Origin: Ehretia macrophylla | Taxonomy: Eukaryota; Streptophyta; Magnoliopsida; Boraginales; Ehretiaceae | DNA length: 64,000 nucleotides | Direction of reading: 5' to 3' | Assembly: GCA_037974665.1 (NCBI GenBank) | Contig: CM075781.1 | Coordinates: forward strand, 35,565,235 to 35,629,234 | In this document: positions 1 through 11,126 of the stretch, piece by piece | Layout: each line of letters begins with the position of its first letter | Numbering within the stretch: the stretch's first letter is position 1 | The notes under the pieces: generated by a model | Seen by the model: only the letters and a program-made list of their open reading frames with translations | What the model was told of the DNA's origin: nothing | Database searches by the model: none | Translations under genes and position numbers: made by a program

Positions 1-647
1 TGAATTTTTTCTCACCTAGACCTTGAAGAACATGCAAAAGTTGAGCTAATCTTCTTCTCCTTCCTTATTTTCCTCTATTTTTCTTCTCTTCTTGTGTGTG
101 TGTGTTTTAGTCATTTTATTGTGTGTGTGTGTGCGTGGAAATCTGATTTTGTGTGTGTTTTGTGTGTTTGTGTGTGTTGTAGTGTATTAGGTGTAAATAA
201 TAAAAGAAAAAAAAACCCAAATAACCAACATGCCCTTCAACTAAATGCTATTAACTAGTTTGTCATTCTAGTTTAATTCTATCTAATTTAGTTGTCCCAA
301 TTCCTAATTGTATACGTTAATTATTTTCTATGATTCCTATGATTTTTCAAAATGTTTGTGAAGTCCCGAAATTGAATGTAAAATGAAAATTATGCACATT
401 AACCAATTAAACGTGCCTACTTATATAAGAAGGCATTTATATTGATGCAATATATGTTAATAGATTAATTTCTTGTTAAATTAGATGTATGCACATAGTT
501 TGATATAAATGCACGTTAAACGAAATAGATGCACGTAACCCAAAAATATGATATTTTATGCAAACGAATATCCATAAATAATTAAAGTAGACATATAAAT
601 ATATGCAGATCAATAAAATAATTATATGCACTGGTCGGGGTGTTACA
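1..647 (-). repeat. Partial LTR, Del/Tekay (chromovirus)-like
   Basis: Read on the minus strand, the segment starts at 647 with TGTAACACCCCGACC, a start I associate with LTRs of Del/Tekay Ty3/gypsy elements. An AT-rich U3-like part follows, then a purine-rich stretch and a tail resembling the LTR end region near 1-60. The window edge cuts it, so solo LTR and full element cannot be told apart. It interrupts the Tat element that resumes at 648. A (TG)n microsatellite lies at about 95-180. The family call is from end sequence and layout only. Confidence 0.45.
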
Positions 648-1679
648 AGTATCATGGGGAGTTTGGCTAGGGAAAGAAAGGGCCTACCTTCGAGGGTGAA
701 GGGGACTTGTTTCCAAAGCACAGACGACCATAACTTGGGCTCGGAGAGCAAGACTGAGTGATGGCGGCCTCGCTCAGGTAATTCAAGGATCGCTTCAATT
801 TGTGCCCTTGTTTGAGGACCTTCCGTGGAATAGTTTACACTGATTCTACCTGCACGTGCAGTGGACAAGTGTTAGTCACCAATACAAGAGAGGAATAAAG
901 TGCAAATGACTTTGCTAAAAGAACTCATGGGTAGGCTCCCAGATGCGAGGGATATACGGTTCCCCATCGAGCACTACGTCACTAGAAAGAAAAAAGTACT
1001 GATCCTTCTAGTCACGATGATTGAGAGGGAGGATCACCAATGGGGGCTTCCCAGGCCTAGGCGAAAAATGATATCGACTGGACTCAGCTTCTTTTAAACA
1101 ATACCAATATAATAATTCAGCTAGCCCGAAGGGGAAACCTTTTCACTCTCCCAACATCTCGCACCCCAGAAGTATGCGTCAAGCATTTGGTAATAATTGC
1201 CCACGGGCAATCTCATAACGACGAAGTAATTGTCGGACTAGTGAGGGCAGGGGTAGGCGAAGGCCTATCTCAAACGGACATTCATACATGCACACCCAGC
1301 CGGGTGAGTCCCAATCTGCCCTTTTGTAAGGTTTCGGCAAACAGATGTCATACCCCTCGGGAATGCTGTAAGAGACCCTGATGCGAGTAACATTCTCTGG
1401 TTTTAGTCGCGAACAAGGATTCAGTAAGAGTATGTTTTTCAGGCAGCCTACGAGTTCTTCGTTACCGCCTGGTAGGTTATTAGGGGTGGCGGAACCTACC
1501 ATACTCACCACGCTCTCCAGCTCTTTTAAGTTAACTTGGCCTTCATACAACCAACTATCCGCAACGGTTACTTCCCTAATGCTGTTGGATGACTCTTCTC
1601 CCACCGATATATCAGACTCTATCGCGCTCTTACTTAGGAAGTCTTCTATTGGTGAGCTCATGCCCTCTCGCGAATGCAT
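648..1679 (-). pseudogene. Antisense ORF of Tat element, gypsy-type transposon domain (PF04195-like)
   Basis: The minus strand from 1679 reads openly for 166 codons and holds the pattern I associate with the plant 'putative gypsy type transposon' domain: IPEGYDICLPKP, SPGWVCMYE, GLRLPLPSLV and LLPNA. After LLPNA, where the family normally has Trp-Arg, the codon is TGA (about 1179-1181). The same frame continues with recognisable sequence (GCEMLGE, YWYCLKEAE, KDQYFF) broken by further stops. A later segment at 868-648 (STEGPQTRAQIEAIL) looks like the C-terminal part and is cut by the inserted LTR. The protein's function is unknown in the family; this copy is non-functional. Its orientation opposite to gag-pol matches Tat antisense ORFs. 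Confidence 0.65.
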
Positions 1680-1859
1680 ACTTACCTACAATTATCAAAT
1701 GAAGCCTTGGTAAGGGGTTGGTGGTGCGTGACAAAGGGTGTCACTAGTCAACAACTATGAGACTACTATTCAATGGTGTTATGGTATGACAGCTTTGCGT
1801 CGGACACAAGCGTAGGGCACTAGGAGTCATACGGACATGCCTACCATTAGGGTTCAAAA

Positions 1860-2075
1860 GTCGTAGCCTACGTCAAAGAGTCTCCACATCCCGCCTACTA
1901 TCCAGGTTAAAGTGTCGCAGCCTACGTAAAGGAATCTACAAGTCTCGCTCTCCTTCGAAGTTCAAGTGTCGTAGCCTACGTAGAAGCATCTACGAGTCCC
2001 ATCTACCAAGGTTAAAGGTTCATAGCCTACAAGAGGCCCACGAAATAGAGCTCAACAAATCACAGCCTACGTATG
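1860..2075. repeat. Short repeats with core GTAGCCTACG in Tat 3' region
   Basis: The core GTAGCCTACG or a near copy recurs at about 1863, 1917, 1971, 2025 and 2063, mostly 54 bp apart, with partly conserved text between (ATCTAC, AGTC, TTCAAGTGTC). Reverse-sense variants (GTAGGCTGCG, GTAGGCTGTG, GTAGGTTGCG, GTAGCCTGCG) recur at about 2945-3090. Variable tandem repeats in 3' untranslated regions are known for Tat/Ogre elements. Confidence 0.6.
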
Positions 2076-2658
2076 GAGGATCGTGCAAGGGATAGAGGAA
2101 CATGTGCATGAACAGATGTGTACACATAGATATATGCATACATACATGTCTACATACCCAAAAAGTAGTAGGCACAGAAGGTTCAGTCCCCATATCGTGT
2201 TCCCACTTAACCATAAATAGATGCACGTGCAAGAAATCAATGAAGGAACAAGAAAGGGAGAGAGATCAAAAGCTCACAGCAAAGTTGAAGGATATCATGA
2301 ACTGGGACCTTAAAGCTCAGGCAAATCCCTCCTACAACTAGCATAAACAAAGGGACTACAAAGGGTAAAAGATAAGAAGAACATTTTGTTCAAAGAAAAA
2401 TAAGGGAAGGACAAAACGAGAAAACAAGCTCTTGTATTTGGTGACACCGACCGCTCTTACCTTGTGGAGAATTTCAAGGACTTATAGCAGCCACCTGTGA
2501 AAAATGCGCGGGGTTGGAAGTCCAGAGGAAAAATATAAACAGAAAAGGCATAGAACGACGAAGACACACAATTGTACGCTATGGAGGGTGTTTAAAGGGC
2601 ATTTATCAGAGCACTTTCCGCGTGTCACGATGGGATTTCTCGCGGACCCACATTGCCA

Positions 2659-2879
2659 GCTGGGCATTAAATGCCCAGCCCGCAGTGGCCCGCGTGGTCA
2701 GGACAACAGTTGTCCTGACCATACCTTTTACTATGCGGAAAGGACAACATTAGTTGTTATCCTTACCGCATAGTACCACGCGCCAGAGCTGGCGCGTGGA
2801 TCCAGGGACGCGAACAGGACAGCTCGCGGTTGTCCTATCATCTGCTGTCCACGTGCCAGGCCTTAGTTGGCGCGTGGAC
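2659..2879. repeat. Cluster of five short palindromes (hairpin-forming)
   Basis: Five inverted repeats lie within 221 bp: 2659-2679 (GCTGGGCAT, 3-nt loop), 2696-2720 (GGTCAGGACAAC around a single A), 2729-2775 (TACTATGCGG outer stem, about 21-bp arms), 2776-2799 (CCACGCGCCAG / CTGGCGCGTGG) and 2847-2879 (GTCCACG / CGTGGAC). All fall in the non-coding part before the 3' LTR of the Tat element. Confidence 0.8.
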
Positions 2880-3407
2880 ACGTTTCGCCCTCTCATTGGA
2901 TGTCCACCATTAAAAATAAAAAAAAGGTATATCAAACATTTTGAGTGTAGGCTGCGAAATTGAATATAACATGGCCATTGTAGGCTGTGTAAACGTCCAA
3001 AGCAATTAGAGAAATCCCTTGTAGGTTGCGCAATAGTGCTTGGAAAATTGTTGTAGCCTGCGAGGTGGTAAAGGGCATTCGTAGGCTATGCCCAAATTTG
3101 TGTTGGTCAAGCAGGCTCCCTCAACTCGGACACATTGGCTCATGTGTAGTCCATTCAAGGCTGAAGCAAAGAATTACAATTGGCATGAAGTCGCACATGA
3201 GGATTCGCCCTCGAACAAGGCTCTTATCTTTGTGGTCCACCTTCAAGCAGCAATATGAGATGTAGCCCACTTTCAACCTTCGGCCCAAAGTGAGAGATAA
3301 AGTTCGCCCTCGAGCGTAGCCCGCACACAATGCCTCTTATAAAAGGACTGAGCCGGAATTGTTTCTCCAACGAGCAACTACTCCCTAACTCGAAGTCTCT
3401 TCAACTT

Positions 3408-3420
3408 AGGGAGTGAGGGA
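3408..3420 (+). other. Polypurine tract next to Tat 3' LTR
   Basis: A purine-only run, AGGGAGTGAGGGA, ends five bases before the TGTTA start of the LTR at 3426. This is the expected plus-strand priming site. Confidence 0.65.
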
Positions 3421-3425
3421 CAAAC

Positions 3426-4275
3426 TGTTAATGCCAAAATTGGGCTTGGATCCATGGTCAATCACGACGGGATACTTGGCCCCAATCGACGCACGGTTAT
3501 TGGGTCAAGGCCTATATATGATACTATGAATTGTAGCCTACTCCCAAGTTAGGTCCTATAAAGCTCGAAGTTCTCGGCTAAGCCCGCATGGCGGCGCCGT
3601 CCTACACGAGCAACCAAGGATAAACTCTAATCTAGCTCGGACTCTATCAGATATCTCCAGATAGACGATCAAAGAGACATTCCAATAGACTAAACTATTA
3701 GTAGCGGACGACTATCGACAAACTCGAGATAAAGATCAACCCTATCCTACGGGATAAGAGATTACTCACTTGAAATAGTCCATTCGAGATACAAGTCTCA
3801 AGGGATAAACGACCCCAAACTTATCCCAATTGTTGAGCCTACGAGAAGCGGATTACCACCGAAGGACTTAAGATGGACACTACCTCTATCCTACGCGATA
3901 AGCGATCACGTAATCTACCAAGAATACAAGACCCAAGAGTCCGTGACTCTTGGCCTACCCACATCTATAAGTAGCCCACGCCTGCACGAGGAGAGGACAT
4001 CGAGTATTAGCCACACCCAACAATACTTTACCTCTCTCCCCTACGAAATCACAACTTACTTTCCCCCTATCAAGGCCGCAACCACGGTAGTCTCCGATTA
4101 TCCCTCCTTATAATCCTCGCTTGCTTCCTTCTTCCGATACATTACTGACTTGAGCGTCGGACTGTCTTCGGCCGGCACCACACCGGTGTCCCAAGACTCA
4201 TGTTGTTCTATCACTTTCTGTCCTTGTAGGTTGCTGGTGGCCCGCAACTCGTGATTGTAGATTTTGACATCTACA
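3426..4275 (+). repeat. 3' LTR of Tat element copy A (850 bp)
   Basis: Begins TGTTAATGCC and ends TGACATCTACA, with the usual TG...CA termini. Clearly homologous along its whole length to 58596-59446; by eye roughly nine bases in ten agree. The next five bases, TGGGG, are the candidate target-site duplication. Confidence 0.85.
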
Positions 4276-4350
4276 TGGGGCTGTGTTGAAAATTATTTAA
4301 TAAACTTCTCTTTAACAAGTTAAACTTTTACATGGGGTGGTAACTTAACA
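4276..4350 (+). repeat. Right part of a TRIM/SMART-like mini LTR element
   Basis: TGGGGCTG is followed at 4284-4350 by a 67-bp segment starting TGTTGAAAATT and ending GTAACTTAACA. The segment is homologous to 58403-58476, which is followed by a decayed initiator-Met-tRNA primer site. It can therefore be read as the 3' LTR of a very small LTR element, joined here directly to the Tat LTR. Confidence 0.55.
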
Positions 4351-5011
4351 ATATATCATGTGATATCAATATTTATAATGAAGTCCTCGAGGGACATAAA
4401 ATGCGTGAAATATAATTCAAAACTGCGAGAAATGTTTTGAGTTAAACTATAAAGATATTTGTATAGATTGAAACAATTGGATAAATGTAACACAATCGTC
4501 TTACCACATATCTCTAAAAAAAATGATACCTTGATATCCTATTAGTCCATGTATTGAGTACCCAATTATTTGATCTTCTGATACTAAAATAACTGTTTTT
4601 GTCCTTGAGAAGGTAATGAAAGAATTATTGATGCATCAATTTATCTTGCTAATTACAAGCGACCAAAAATTTCTTTTTCATTTAATTTGTTAGGCAGGTT
4701 TATGAAAGAAAATATATTTCAATAATATTATATTTAAATCGTGCAGTGGAATAATATGATCCATCCATGGCAATTATGAAGAGCAAATATATGAATCGTC
4801 AGTACTTATCCGAATTACCTCTTGTAATATAGAAATCTAATCACGATCTCTTTTAGTTCTAGCTTCTTAAAGGTGAAGCCTGCAAGAGTATCTACACAAA
4901 ACCCGAATAAATGAAAAATTCACTAGAGAACTTGGAGATAAAATCTTTAAATTGACAAGAAAGTGTGCTAGATTTTTCTATGCTTGTTCTCTTCTATTTA
5001 TAAGTTTCTAA
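4351..5011. other. No recognisable feature
   Basis: AT-rich non-coding sequence with no long open frame or repeat that I can identify. Confidence 0.6.
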
Positions 5012-5337
5012 GGTAGCGATAATTAGTACACTGAAATGAGGCTGAGAATGAAATGACATTCTCAACTCTATTTTGATTCTCATACTTGGTATGGAAGATT
5101 GAACTTCGCAATCCAATTTTCAAGGTAATCCCATTGTCTCGTAGATGAGATTAGTCATTTCAGAGCAAACATATGGGATTAAACCATTCCTATGCGCTTG
5201 GGAATAGTCTTATTTCTAACATGACTAATATACCCCTATAAAAAAACACACATACACACACCACACACACTAATATACCCCCATAAACATACACACACAC
5301 ACACACACATATATATATGTAATAATAATAATAATAA

Positions 5338-5556
5338 GCTCTCAATGCATGACTCGGATAATTAAGGTATAAGAAGGCCTGTGATAGATCATAGGTTCAA
5401 ATCCCCACCATATCCTGAAGTTTCGTTCCTAACTCATCTAGTGCATCCTTGGGGTATGGCTCTGCACCCGGGGTTTACCATTTAGTGGTCAGGCTCCGCC
5501 GAATATTTCGGTGGTCGGACTCTGCTAGTTGGGTTCCCTTGTAAACAAAAACAAAA
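5338..5556 (+). mobile_element. tRNA-derived SINE
   Basis: A GACTCGGATAATTAAGG stretch resembles a degenerate pol III A box, and GGTTCAAATCCC at about 5396 matches a B box. The roughly 220-bp body ends in an AACAAAA-type tail that runs into TAA repeats. TAA repeats also precede it, so it seems to have landed in a simple repeat of the Tourist-like element. Recognised by structure, not family. Confidence 0.55.
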
Positions 5557-5595
5557 TAATAATAATAATAATAATAAAATCATAAATAAATCATA

Positions 5596-5659
<64 letters not shown>

Positions 5660-5760
5660 GTGATGATGATAATATAATAAAATAAAATAAAAAATAAATC
5701 ATAAATAATAAAAAATAATAATAAAACAAAATAATAATAATTAAAATTAAAGTAAAAATA
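5556..5760. repeat. (TAA)n microsatellite
   Basis: Long imperfect TAA repeat, purest at about 5596-5660. A smaller array is at 5318-5337, and CA repeats lie at 5243-5306. Open frames of poly-Ile/Leu on the minus strand here are products of the repeat. Confidence 0.9.
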
Positions 5761-5849
5761 AAAAGAAATTTTAGGAAATTTATTGTTTTGGTTGTTGAAA
5801 TTTTGTCTGAAGGAGATTTTTTGTTCTCGTCCATGATTAAACATGGATG

Positions 5850-6149
5850 TAAAATCTGTGACTCACTATTGCTTTTGCTCACTTGACAATATCTACTTAC
5901 ATTCAATCCCTATTGGCAATATACTTGGGAATTATGATGCCAACTGTAGTGATGCAATTTCTTAAGGATGAAACATGACCACATGCATTACACATGAATG
6001 GGACATGCAGTTATTTAGCATAACTTTATGTGAACAAGATCCGTAGCCTGTGGGCATATACGCTGCCCCATTGCGTGAAATTTGCTGCTCCCGGCGGATT
6101 CCAACTTCAACATCAACAAACGTGTGCGCGCATTCGACAATTACATTCA
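5850..6149. other. No recognisable feature
   Basis: Non-coding; possibly a decayed intron of the terpene synthase relic that follows. Nothing specific was seen. Confidence 0.4.
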
Positions 6150-6240
6150 GATGGTGATTTGCTGATATTGACCAATCAAGATGTGTGTTAAAGCTCTTTT
6201 CGACGTTACAAATGAGATTGGCTAGGCAATTTACAGGAAA
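6150..6240 (+). pseudogene. Relic of a terpene synthase exon
   Basis: After an acceptor-like CAG, the plus frame reads R-W-stop-F-A-D-I-D-Q, then C-V-L-K/A-L-F-D-V-T-N-E-I-G-stop-A-I-Y-R-K. This parallels exon 5 of the terpene synthase at 47642-47780 (WESAEVDQ ... [10 protein letters not shown]). The copy has two in-frame stops and a small deletion in the middle. No other exons were found nearby. The match is short but specific to the C-terminal alpha domain of plant terpene synthases. Confidence 0.6.
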
Positions 6241-6383
6241 GAGGCACGGGCTGTCATCACTTATTTAGAACGACGGTACTGCCACATCGTTCACATGTGT
6301 TTGCCCAACTTTCTTTGTTTGGGCTTATAAAGCTAGTTGACAAAGTAAATGATTTGAGTGACCTTCCCATTTGACATAATGTT

Positions 6384-7290
6384 AAGGAAAATTGACAATT
6401 TTAGGGCCTAAACTTGGTCAAATATGAAATTTATACCCTGCACTTTAAAGCTGTTGTGAAAGGGCTCAAAGTTTTGAGAAGGTATATATTACACCCCTAT
6501 TAATTAACCATAAAATATTTGGTCAATATCACTATATCTCTACAATTTACGCACAAAGCAAATTGTTCCCTAATGTTTTTTTTTTTATATCAATTAATCA
6601 CATTCCGTAATATTTAGTTCACGAAAATGTCTCTTGTTTTCTTAGAAAAAGTATATGAAAGTACAAAATATTCCTTCTTTTTTACCAAATAATTATAGAG
6701 ATTAAGTGATACGAATAAGTATTAGGGGACAAAATGCTATGTTGTATACAATAAAGGGCTAAAGTATAATTAATGTTCTTTAGTTAATATCTCTTTACCC
6801 CTCAATATTTGTATAGTGTATTATTTTAAATCTTAATTTTAATTTTGTATCACTTAACCTTTCCGCACTTTAGTTAATGAAAATGTTTGTTAAATATAGC
6901 ACTTATAAAACATACAAATGTACAAATCTCCCCTTGTTTACAAAATAAACACAATAGGATATAATATTATGTTATATATATATTAATGGGGTAAAGTGAT
7001 ATTAACCTAAAACAAAAAATGTATATGAGGAAGCAAAATGCTTGAAGTTTTAATTTTTGCCTAAAGTTTTAACATTTATAAAAAAAATAATAAAATAATA
7101 AAAAAAGTAATAAAGAAGGGGTATTTTTGTACATTCATTTTTTAATGGCTATAAGGGATACGTTCATTAGCTGAATCATGTAAGAAGGTTACGTGTTACA
7201 AAATAAATATTAAGGGATAACATATTATGTTGTACATACATTGAGGAGGATAAAGTGATATTTGAGGATAAGATAAACAATTATGGATAT
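6384..7290 (+). mobile_element. AT-rich terminal-inverted-repeat element, copy without inserts
   Basis: Opens with TTAGGGCCTAAACTTGGTCAA, similar to the left end of the element at 50620, and continues collinearly with it. It lacks the two insertions found there (51204-52915 and 53164-54334). Motifs such as GGGGTAAAGTGATATTA and repeated TTATGTTGTA/ACATTGAGG variants are shared. The right end seems lost. No coding capacity is evident. Confidence 0.6.
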
Positions 7291-7500
7291 CAAAACATAT
7301 GAATTCACATATTGCGAACAAAAAAAAAAAGTATTCTGCATATAAATAAGCATTAGAGTTCTGGTCCTTTTCCACGAGAAAAGTGAAATATATAGTTGAG
7401 ATAGAAGCGTGGATGGCCTTATTCTATACTTATGATTCAGTGCGCATGAATATTACAAGTACGTAGGAGCTCCATAACTAGTATGCTATGACGAGTGGAT

Positions 7501-7728
7501 TTAGGGGTGGAGCTAAGCCGAGGCCGGCAGGGGTCCTAGCCCCCCCAATATTTTTTTTCCTCAAAAAAGTTTATGTAATATGGTTAAAAAAAGTTATTGT
7601 CATTAAAAAAATCTATGCACTATCGTAAAAAATAAGTTAACGGCCTTTCCTATTTTATTTTTTCCCTTATCATGAATGTTCTTATTGAATATTGGCTTCC
7701 CCAATTTTAAAATTCTGGCCCCGCCCTT
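7501..7728. mobile_element. hAT-like MITE
   Basis: Starts TTAGGGGTGGAGC and ends GGCCCCGCCCTT, imperfect inverted termini of the CAGGGG-type seen in hAT MITEs. Flanks GAGTGGAT (7493-7500) and GAGTTGAT (7729-7736) match at seven of eight positions, as expected for an aged 8-bp target duplication. Confidence 0.6.
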
Positions 7729-7736
7729 GAGTTGAT

Positions 7737-8653
7737 TGATCAAACATGTAACGGTCTTATGTTTTTGCTCCTTACTGTTGTCTTATTTGGGGGTTTAATC
7801 CTAGTAAATATACTAAATTTCACTTAATATATAAATGGGTCTTACGCTTTTTAGTGGGAAGGAGTAAGTACATATGCGTTTAGCTTTTCAAGTAGATGAC
7901 TGTAGCATATTCACGTGATCAAAATAAATGAGAAAATCAAGCTCAAAGTTGAATATAATCAACTTGTGAAAAATGTTGAAGTCGACTTTGAGGAAATTGA
8001 AGCGTCCTATAAAGGAAGAATAAAATCATTTATGTCATTGTAAATAATCTAGATTTGATATTTGGCTTTGGACCCTAAGGGGTACCCATATGTGTAGAAG
8101 GAAAAGACCTACACAATATTGGTTCGAACTACCACGAGTTTGAGCCGTCCTCCCGGCTAGGAAAGGACCTACACAACATTGGTTCAACCATCTTACACCC
8201 TGTAAATAACCAAATCACAAAATGAAAAATTCACTCCTGAAAAAGAGTAGCAAAGGTTTCATAAGAGGTAAGCGCCCACTATGTACCAGTCTCAAAACAG
8301 AATTGGGCCAAAAGAATCGGTCCTTTACTTGTTGATCGTACGCAAGTACATTCAAATCATACTCGTAATTATGTTAGTGCATTTTAGAAAAGAGAGATTT
8401 TCGCATTATTGGTTTGCGAAGTAGATCCGCCTATTTAGAGTTATCCTGTCATTAGTTGACATTGTTGTATCCTAGACGACTACTGTCAGCAATTGTAATT
8501 ACCATAGTAGGACGATCAAATATTAAGGCTGAATCAAATTCAAAACTCAATCTAATTTTTGCAATTATGCATTTGTGTAGTTTTTAATTCGTGAATAGCA
8601 ACTAACTGTCCTTTTCTAGATTTTGTTTATTTTCATTTTTCGTTTCTAATTCA
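7737..8653. other. No gene; one short duplicated segment
   Basis: AT-rich non-coding DNA. A segment around GACCTACACAA(T/C)ATTGGTTC occurs twice, at about 8107 and 8166. Nothing else was recognised. Confidence 0.5.
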
Positions 8654-9061
8654 TGTTAAGATTAATGGGTTTTCATCTTAAAATCAATTGGTGTCAAGTG
8701 CAGAGATGGGTCATACATGGAAGATTGAACACACGTGAGACACATGTTGCAGATTGAAGATGTGTCAAGTGGAGAGATGGGTCATACATGGAAGATTGAA
8801 CATACGTGAGACACATGTTGCAGATTGAAAATACGTGAAATATGACAAACGTGAAAGATTGAATTCAAGTTGACCTGATTTAAGATGGGTCGTACGCGGA
8901 TAAATATGATTAGACCAAGGGCCCAACTCTGATACCATGTTAAGATAACTAAGGTTTCATCTTAAAATCAATTGATTCCAAGTGGAGTAACCTAGGATCT
9001 TATATGGTACTTTTAGAATTTCTAATTTTGCGATGTGGGATGACAAGTGTATATTTTAACA
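8654..9061 (-). mobile_element. TRIM element (terminal-repeat retrotransposon in miniature)
   Basis: An LTR-like 124-bp segment, 8938-9061 (TGTTAAGATAAC...TTTTAACA), abuts CTCTGATACCATG. That is the reverse complement of a primer site for initiator Met-tRNA (TGGTATCAGAG), so the element lies on the minus strand. The other LTR at 8654-8702 is truncated. The internal part holds a 71-bp tandem duplication (about 8693-8834). There is no coding capacity, which is normal for TRIMs. Related pieces lie at 38450-38690. Confidence 0.7.
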
Positions 9062-10337
9062 GCAAGCATATAAGTTATATGCACACTCTATACCGAACAA
9101 CTTTAATCCATTAATCCAACTTCCTTGAAATGAATGCACATTAAGAAAAATCATATGTGCTATCACTAGCTCTCGTTTACTTAGTTGTCCTACTTCATTA
9201 GTCTTGCTATTTTTGCTAAATCTTTAAAAATAAGTCATTGTTAATGTAACCCTAACTTTTTCTTATTGAAGTTAAAGAAAGAAATACATATAGATCATAG
9301 GAAATTTTAGCCTTACCCATGTTATAATCAAGAAAATGTCAAAAGAAGTGTGTGTGTGTGTGTGTGTATGGTGTTGGGGGGACCGGGAAGTGGGGCGGTG
9401 TGGAAGGGAAGCTAGATATACGACAATCCCATGCATTAACCGGGAGTATCCGGCTTGTATTTAAAGTTTTTGATTAACCTTTTTATTTGGACCTTTGTAT
9501 CTTGCTTGTATTTAAGTCTTGTACTTTTATTTTGTATTTGGGTTCTTATATAGTTTGAGGCCAAAATCTCCTTTATTTTTACCTGGTTTAATTAATAAAT
9601 ATGATACTTGACAAAAAGAAAAAAAAATCCAATGAAATGCAAACATATGCTCTAAAAGTCTTAATTATTTAATTATACACATTCAAAAACAAAACAAAAA
9701 AAAAATACAGTTGTAAATGAATACATACATGCTAGTTGGAGATTATGTGATATTTTTGTATAAGACAACATTTTCTTGATTTGACTTTGTAAACTTTTGA
9801 GTTTGAGCTTTAATGAATCAATTTTTGCTTGATTAGCAAAAAAAAAAGAAAAGGGAGAATGAACATCAACTCCGAGATTAGACTAATAACATTGTCATCT
9901 CATCATAAACATATGAAATAACTGTTAAATAAATTGTGTCTATTTATCTTTTTAAAAATTTTAATATGAAATTGCTTTCCCATCAGATATGAGGATTTTC
10001 AGTAAACTAATGGGAAGTAAAACATGAAAATCATAATTAAGCTTAGATAAGAGCTTATAAGTTATATAGATAATGTTTTCCAAGTCCAAACCGACCAATC
10101 CCATTGTGATGAAATTTCGTCCAGAAAATGTTCAAGATAGGACCTTCAAATCATGGAAATTCCCGACGAGAAACAAGAAAATCATGCAAATTTGACTGAA
10201 TTGTGTGTATATTGTGGAAAATACTGAAACACATTTTTGTTAATTATGTACACATTTTGTTTAACCAGTTTGAATCCATGTGCTTGTGCTTTCATAAGCC
10301 ATGCATCATTCCCTATATTTCTCTTTACATAGGAATT
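9062..10337. other. No recognisable feature apart from (TG)n
   Basis: AT-rich non-coding sequence with a (TG)n run at about 9351-9368. Confidence 0.6.
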
Positions 10338-11125
10338 TGGAGCATTTTTCCTACATGTAGGGATCTCCTATTTTAATTTCACTTTAATAGATTTTCTACA
10401 TGTAATCAATTTTTTAATCTAGAAAATCTTCATTTCAGTTTCACTCCACCAGTTTCTCTATTATAGGGATCCCTATTTTTATTTTATCCCAATATTCTTT
10501 ACTTTTATTTTAATAAAACATATCATTTAATATTCTTTTCTTTATATATGTTTATTCTTCTTGGAGACATTCCATTTTTAATTACCAACATAAATTTTTA
10601 TTTTTTTTATCATTTAGTTTTAAAACGTTTTCAATATTTTTTTAATTTTTTACTTATATTTGTTCATGATATTCTATTATTTATAGTAGATTCGTATAAT
10701 ATGCATTGTTTTGTGAGTCCCTCTAAATACTAACATTAAAAGTTAGTATAGTGTAATTATAAATAAATAATTTTGTAATACACTATAATTAATAAAAGTT
10801 ACAAACATAAAAAGTTAGTAAAGTGCAATTATAAATAAATAATTTAGTAATACATTATAATGAATAAAAAGAAAATATTATAGTGCAACAAAAATTAAAA
10901 ATTTAACTGTAATAAAAAACTTTAGGTATTTTAAAATAAAATTAAAAGATATTAAATAATTGTGTGGATGTTTAGGGGATGGGGTAGGGAATAGTGTTTT
11001 TTCTCTTACATGTAAAGAACATGAAAATGGATGTAGGGATCCTATGCAAGTTAGGGAACAAGGTAGGAGATTTATTGGAGTGCAATATTGACCAATCATT
11101 TCCCTACATGTAGAGTAGGGATGCA
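10338..11125. mobile_element. Foldback/MITE-like element with CTACATGTAGGGA termini
   Basis: Left end around GCATTTTTCCTACATGTAGGGA and right end (reverse complement) around GCATCCCTACTCTACATGTAGGGA form an imperfect inverted repeat. Further CTACATGTA and TAGGGATCC motifs lie inside each half. It contains the tandem duplication at 10733-10870. No clear target duplication was found. Confidence 0.4.
10733..10870 (+). repeat. Tandem duplication, unit about 72 bp
   Basis: AAAAGTTAGTATAGTGTAATT... recurs as AAAAAGTTAGTAAAGTGCAATT... with the same AAATAAATAATTT and TAATACA(C/T)TATAAT segments. Confidence 0.8.
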
Positions 11126-11126
11126 T

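Larger units (their letters stand above)
648..4275 (+). mobile_element. 3' part of a Tat-lineage Ty3/gypsy retrotransposon (copy A)
   Basis: Contains, in order, a decayed antisense ORF (648-1679), a non-coding region with short repeats and hairpins, a purine-rich tract and an 850-bp LTR (3426-4275). The LTR is closely similar to the LTR at 58596-59446, which opens an element with the Tat-type double RNase H. An antisense extra ORF between pol and the 3' LTR is a known feature of some Tat elements such as Grande. The 5' portion is lost beyond the inserted LTR at 1-647 or off-window. Confidence 0.75.
5012..5780 (-). mobile_element. Tourist-like (PIF/Harbinger) element, second copy
   Basis: Starts GGTAGCGATAATTAGTACA after TAA, matching the reverse-complemented right end of the element at 53164-54334. 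Both carry GAATG/CATTC-type repeats and a long TAA-type simple repeat. The right terminus is not recognisable, and a SINE sits within it, so the end coordinate is approximate. Confidence 0.5.

Noticed and set aside
1187..1713. Plus-strand open frames at 1187-1381 and 1381-1713.
   Set aside because: They are the complement of the Tat antisense ORF, which carries the recognisable domain.
5482..5906. Long poly-Ile/Leu open frames on minus.
   Set aside because: They are translations of the TAA microsatellite.
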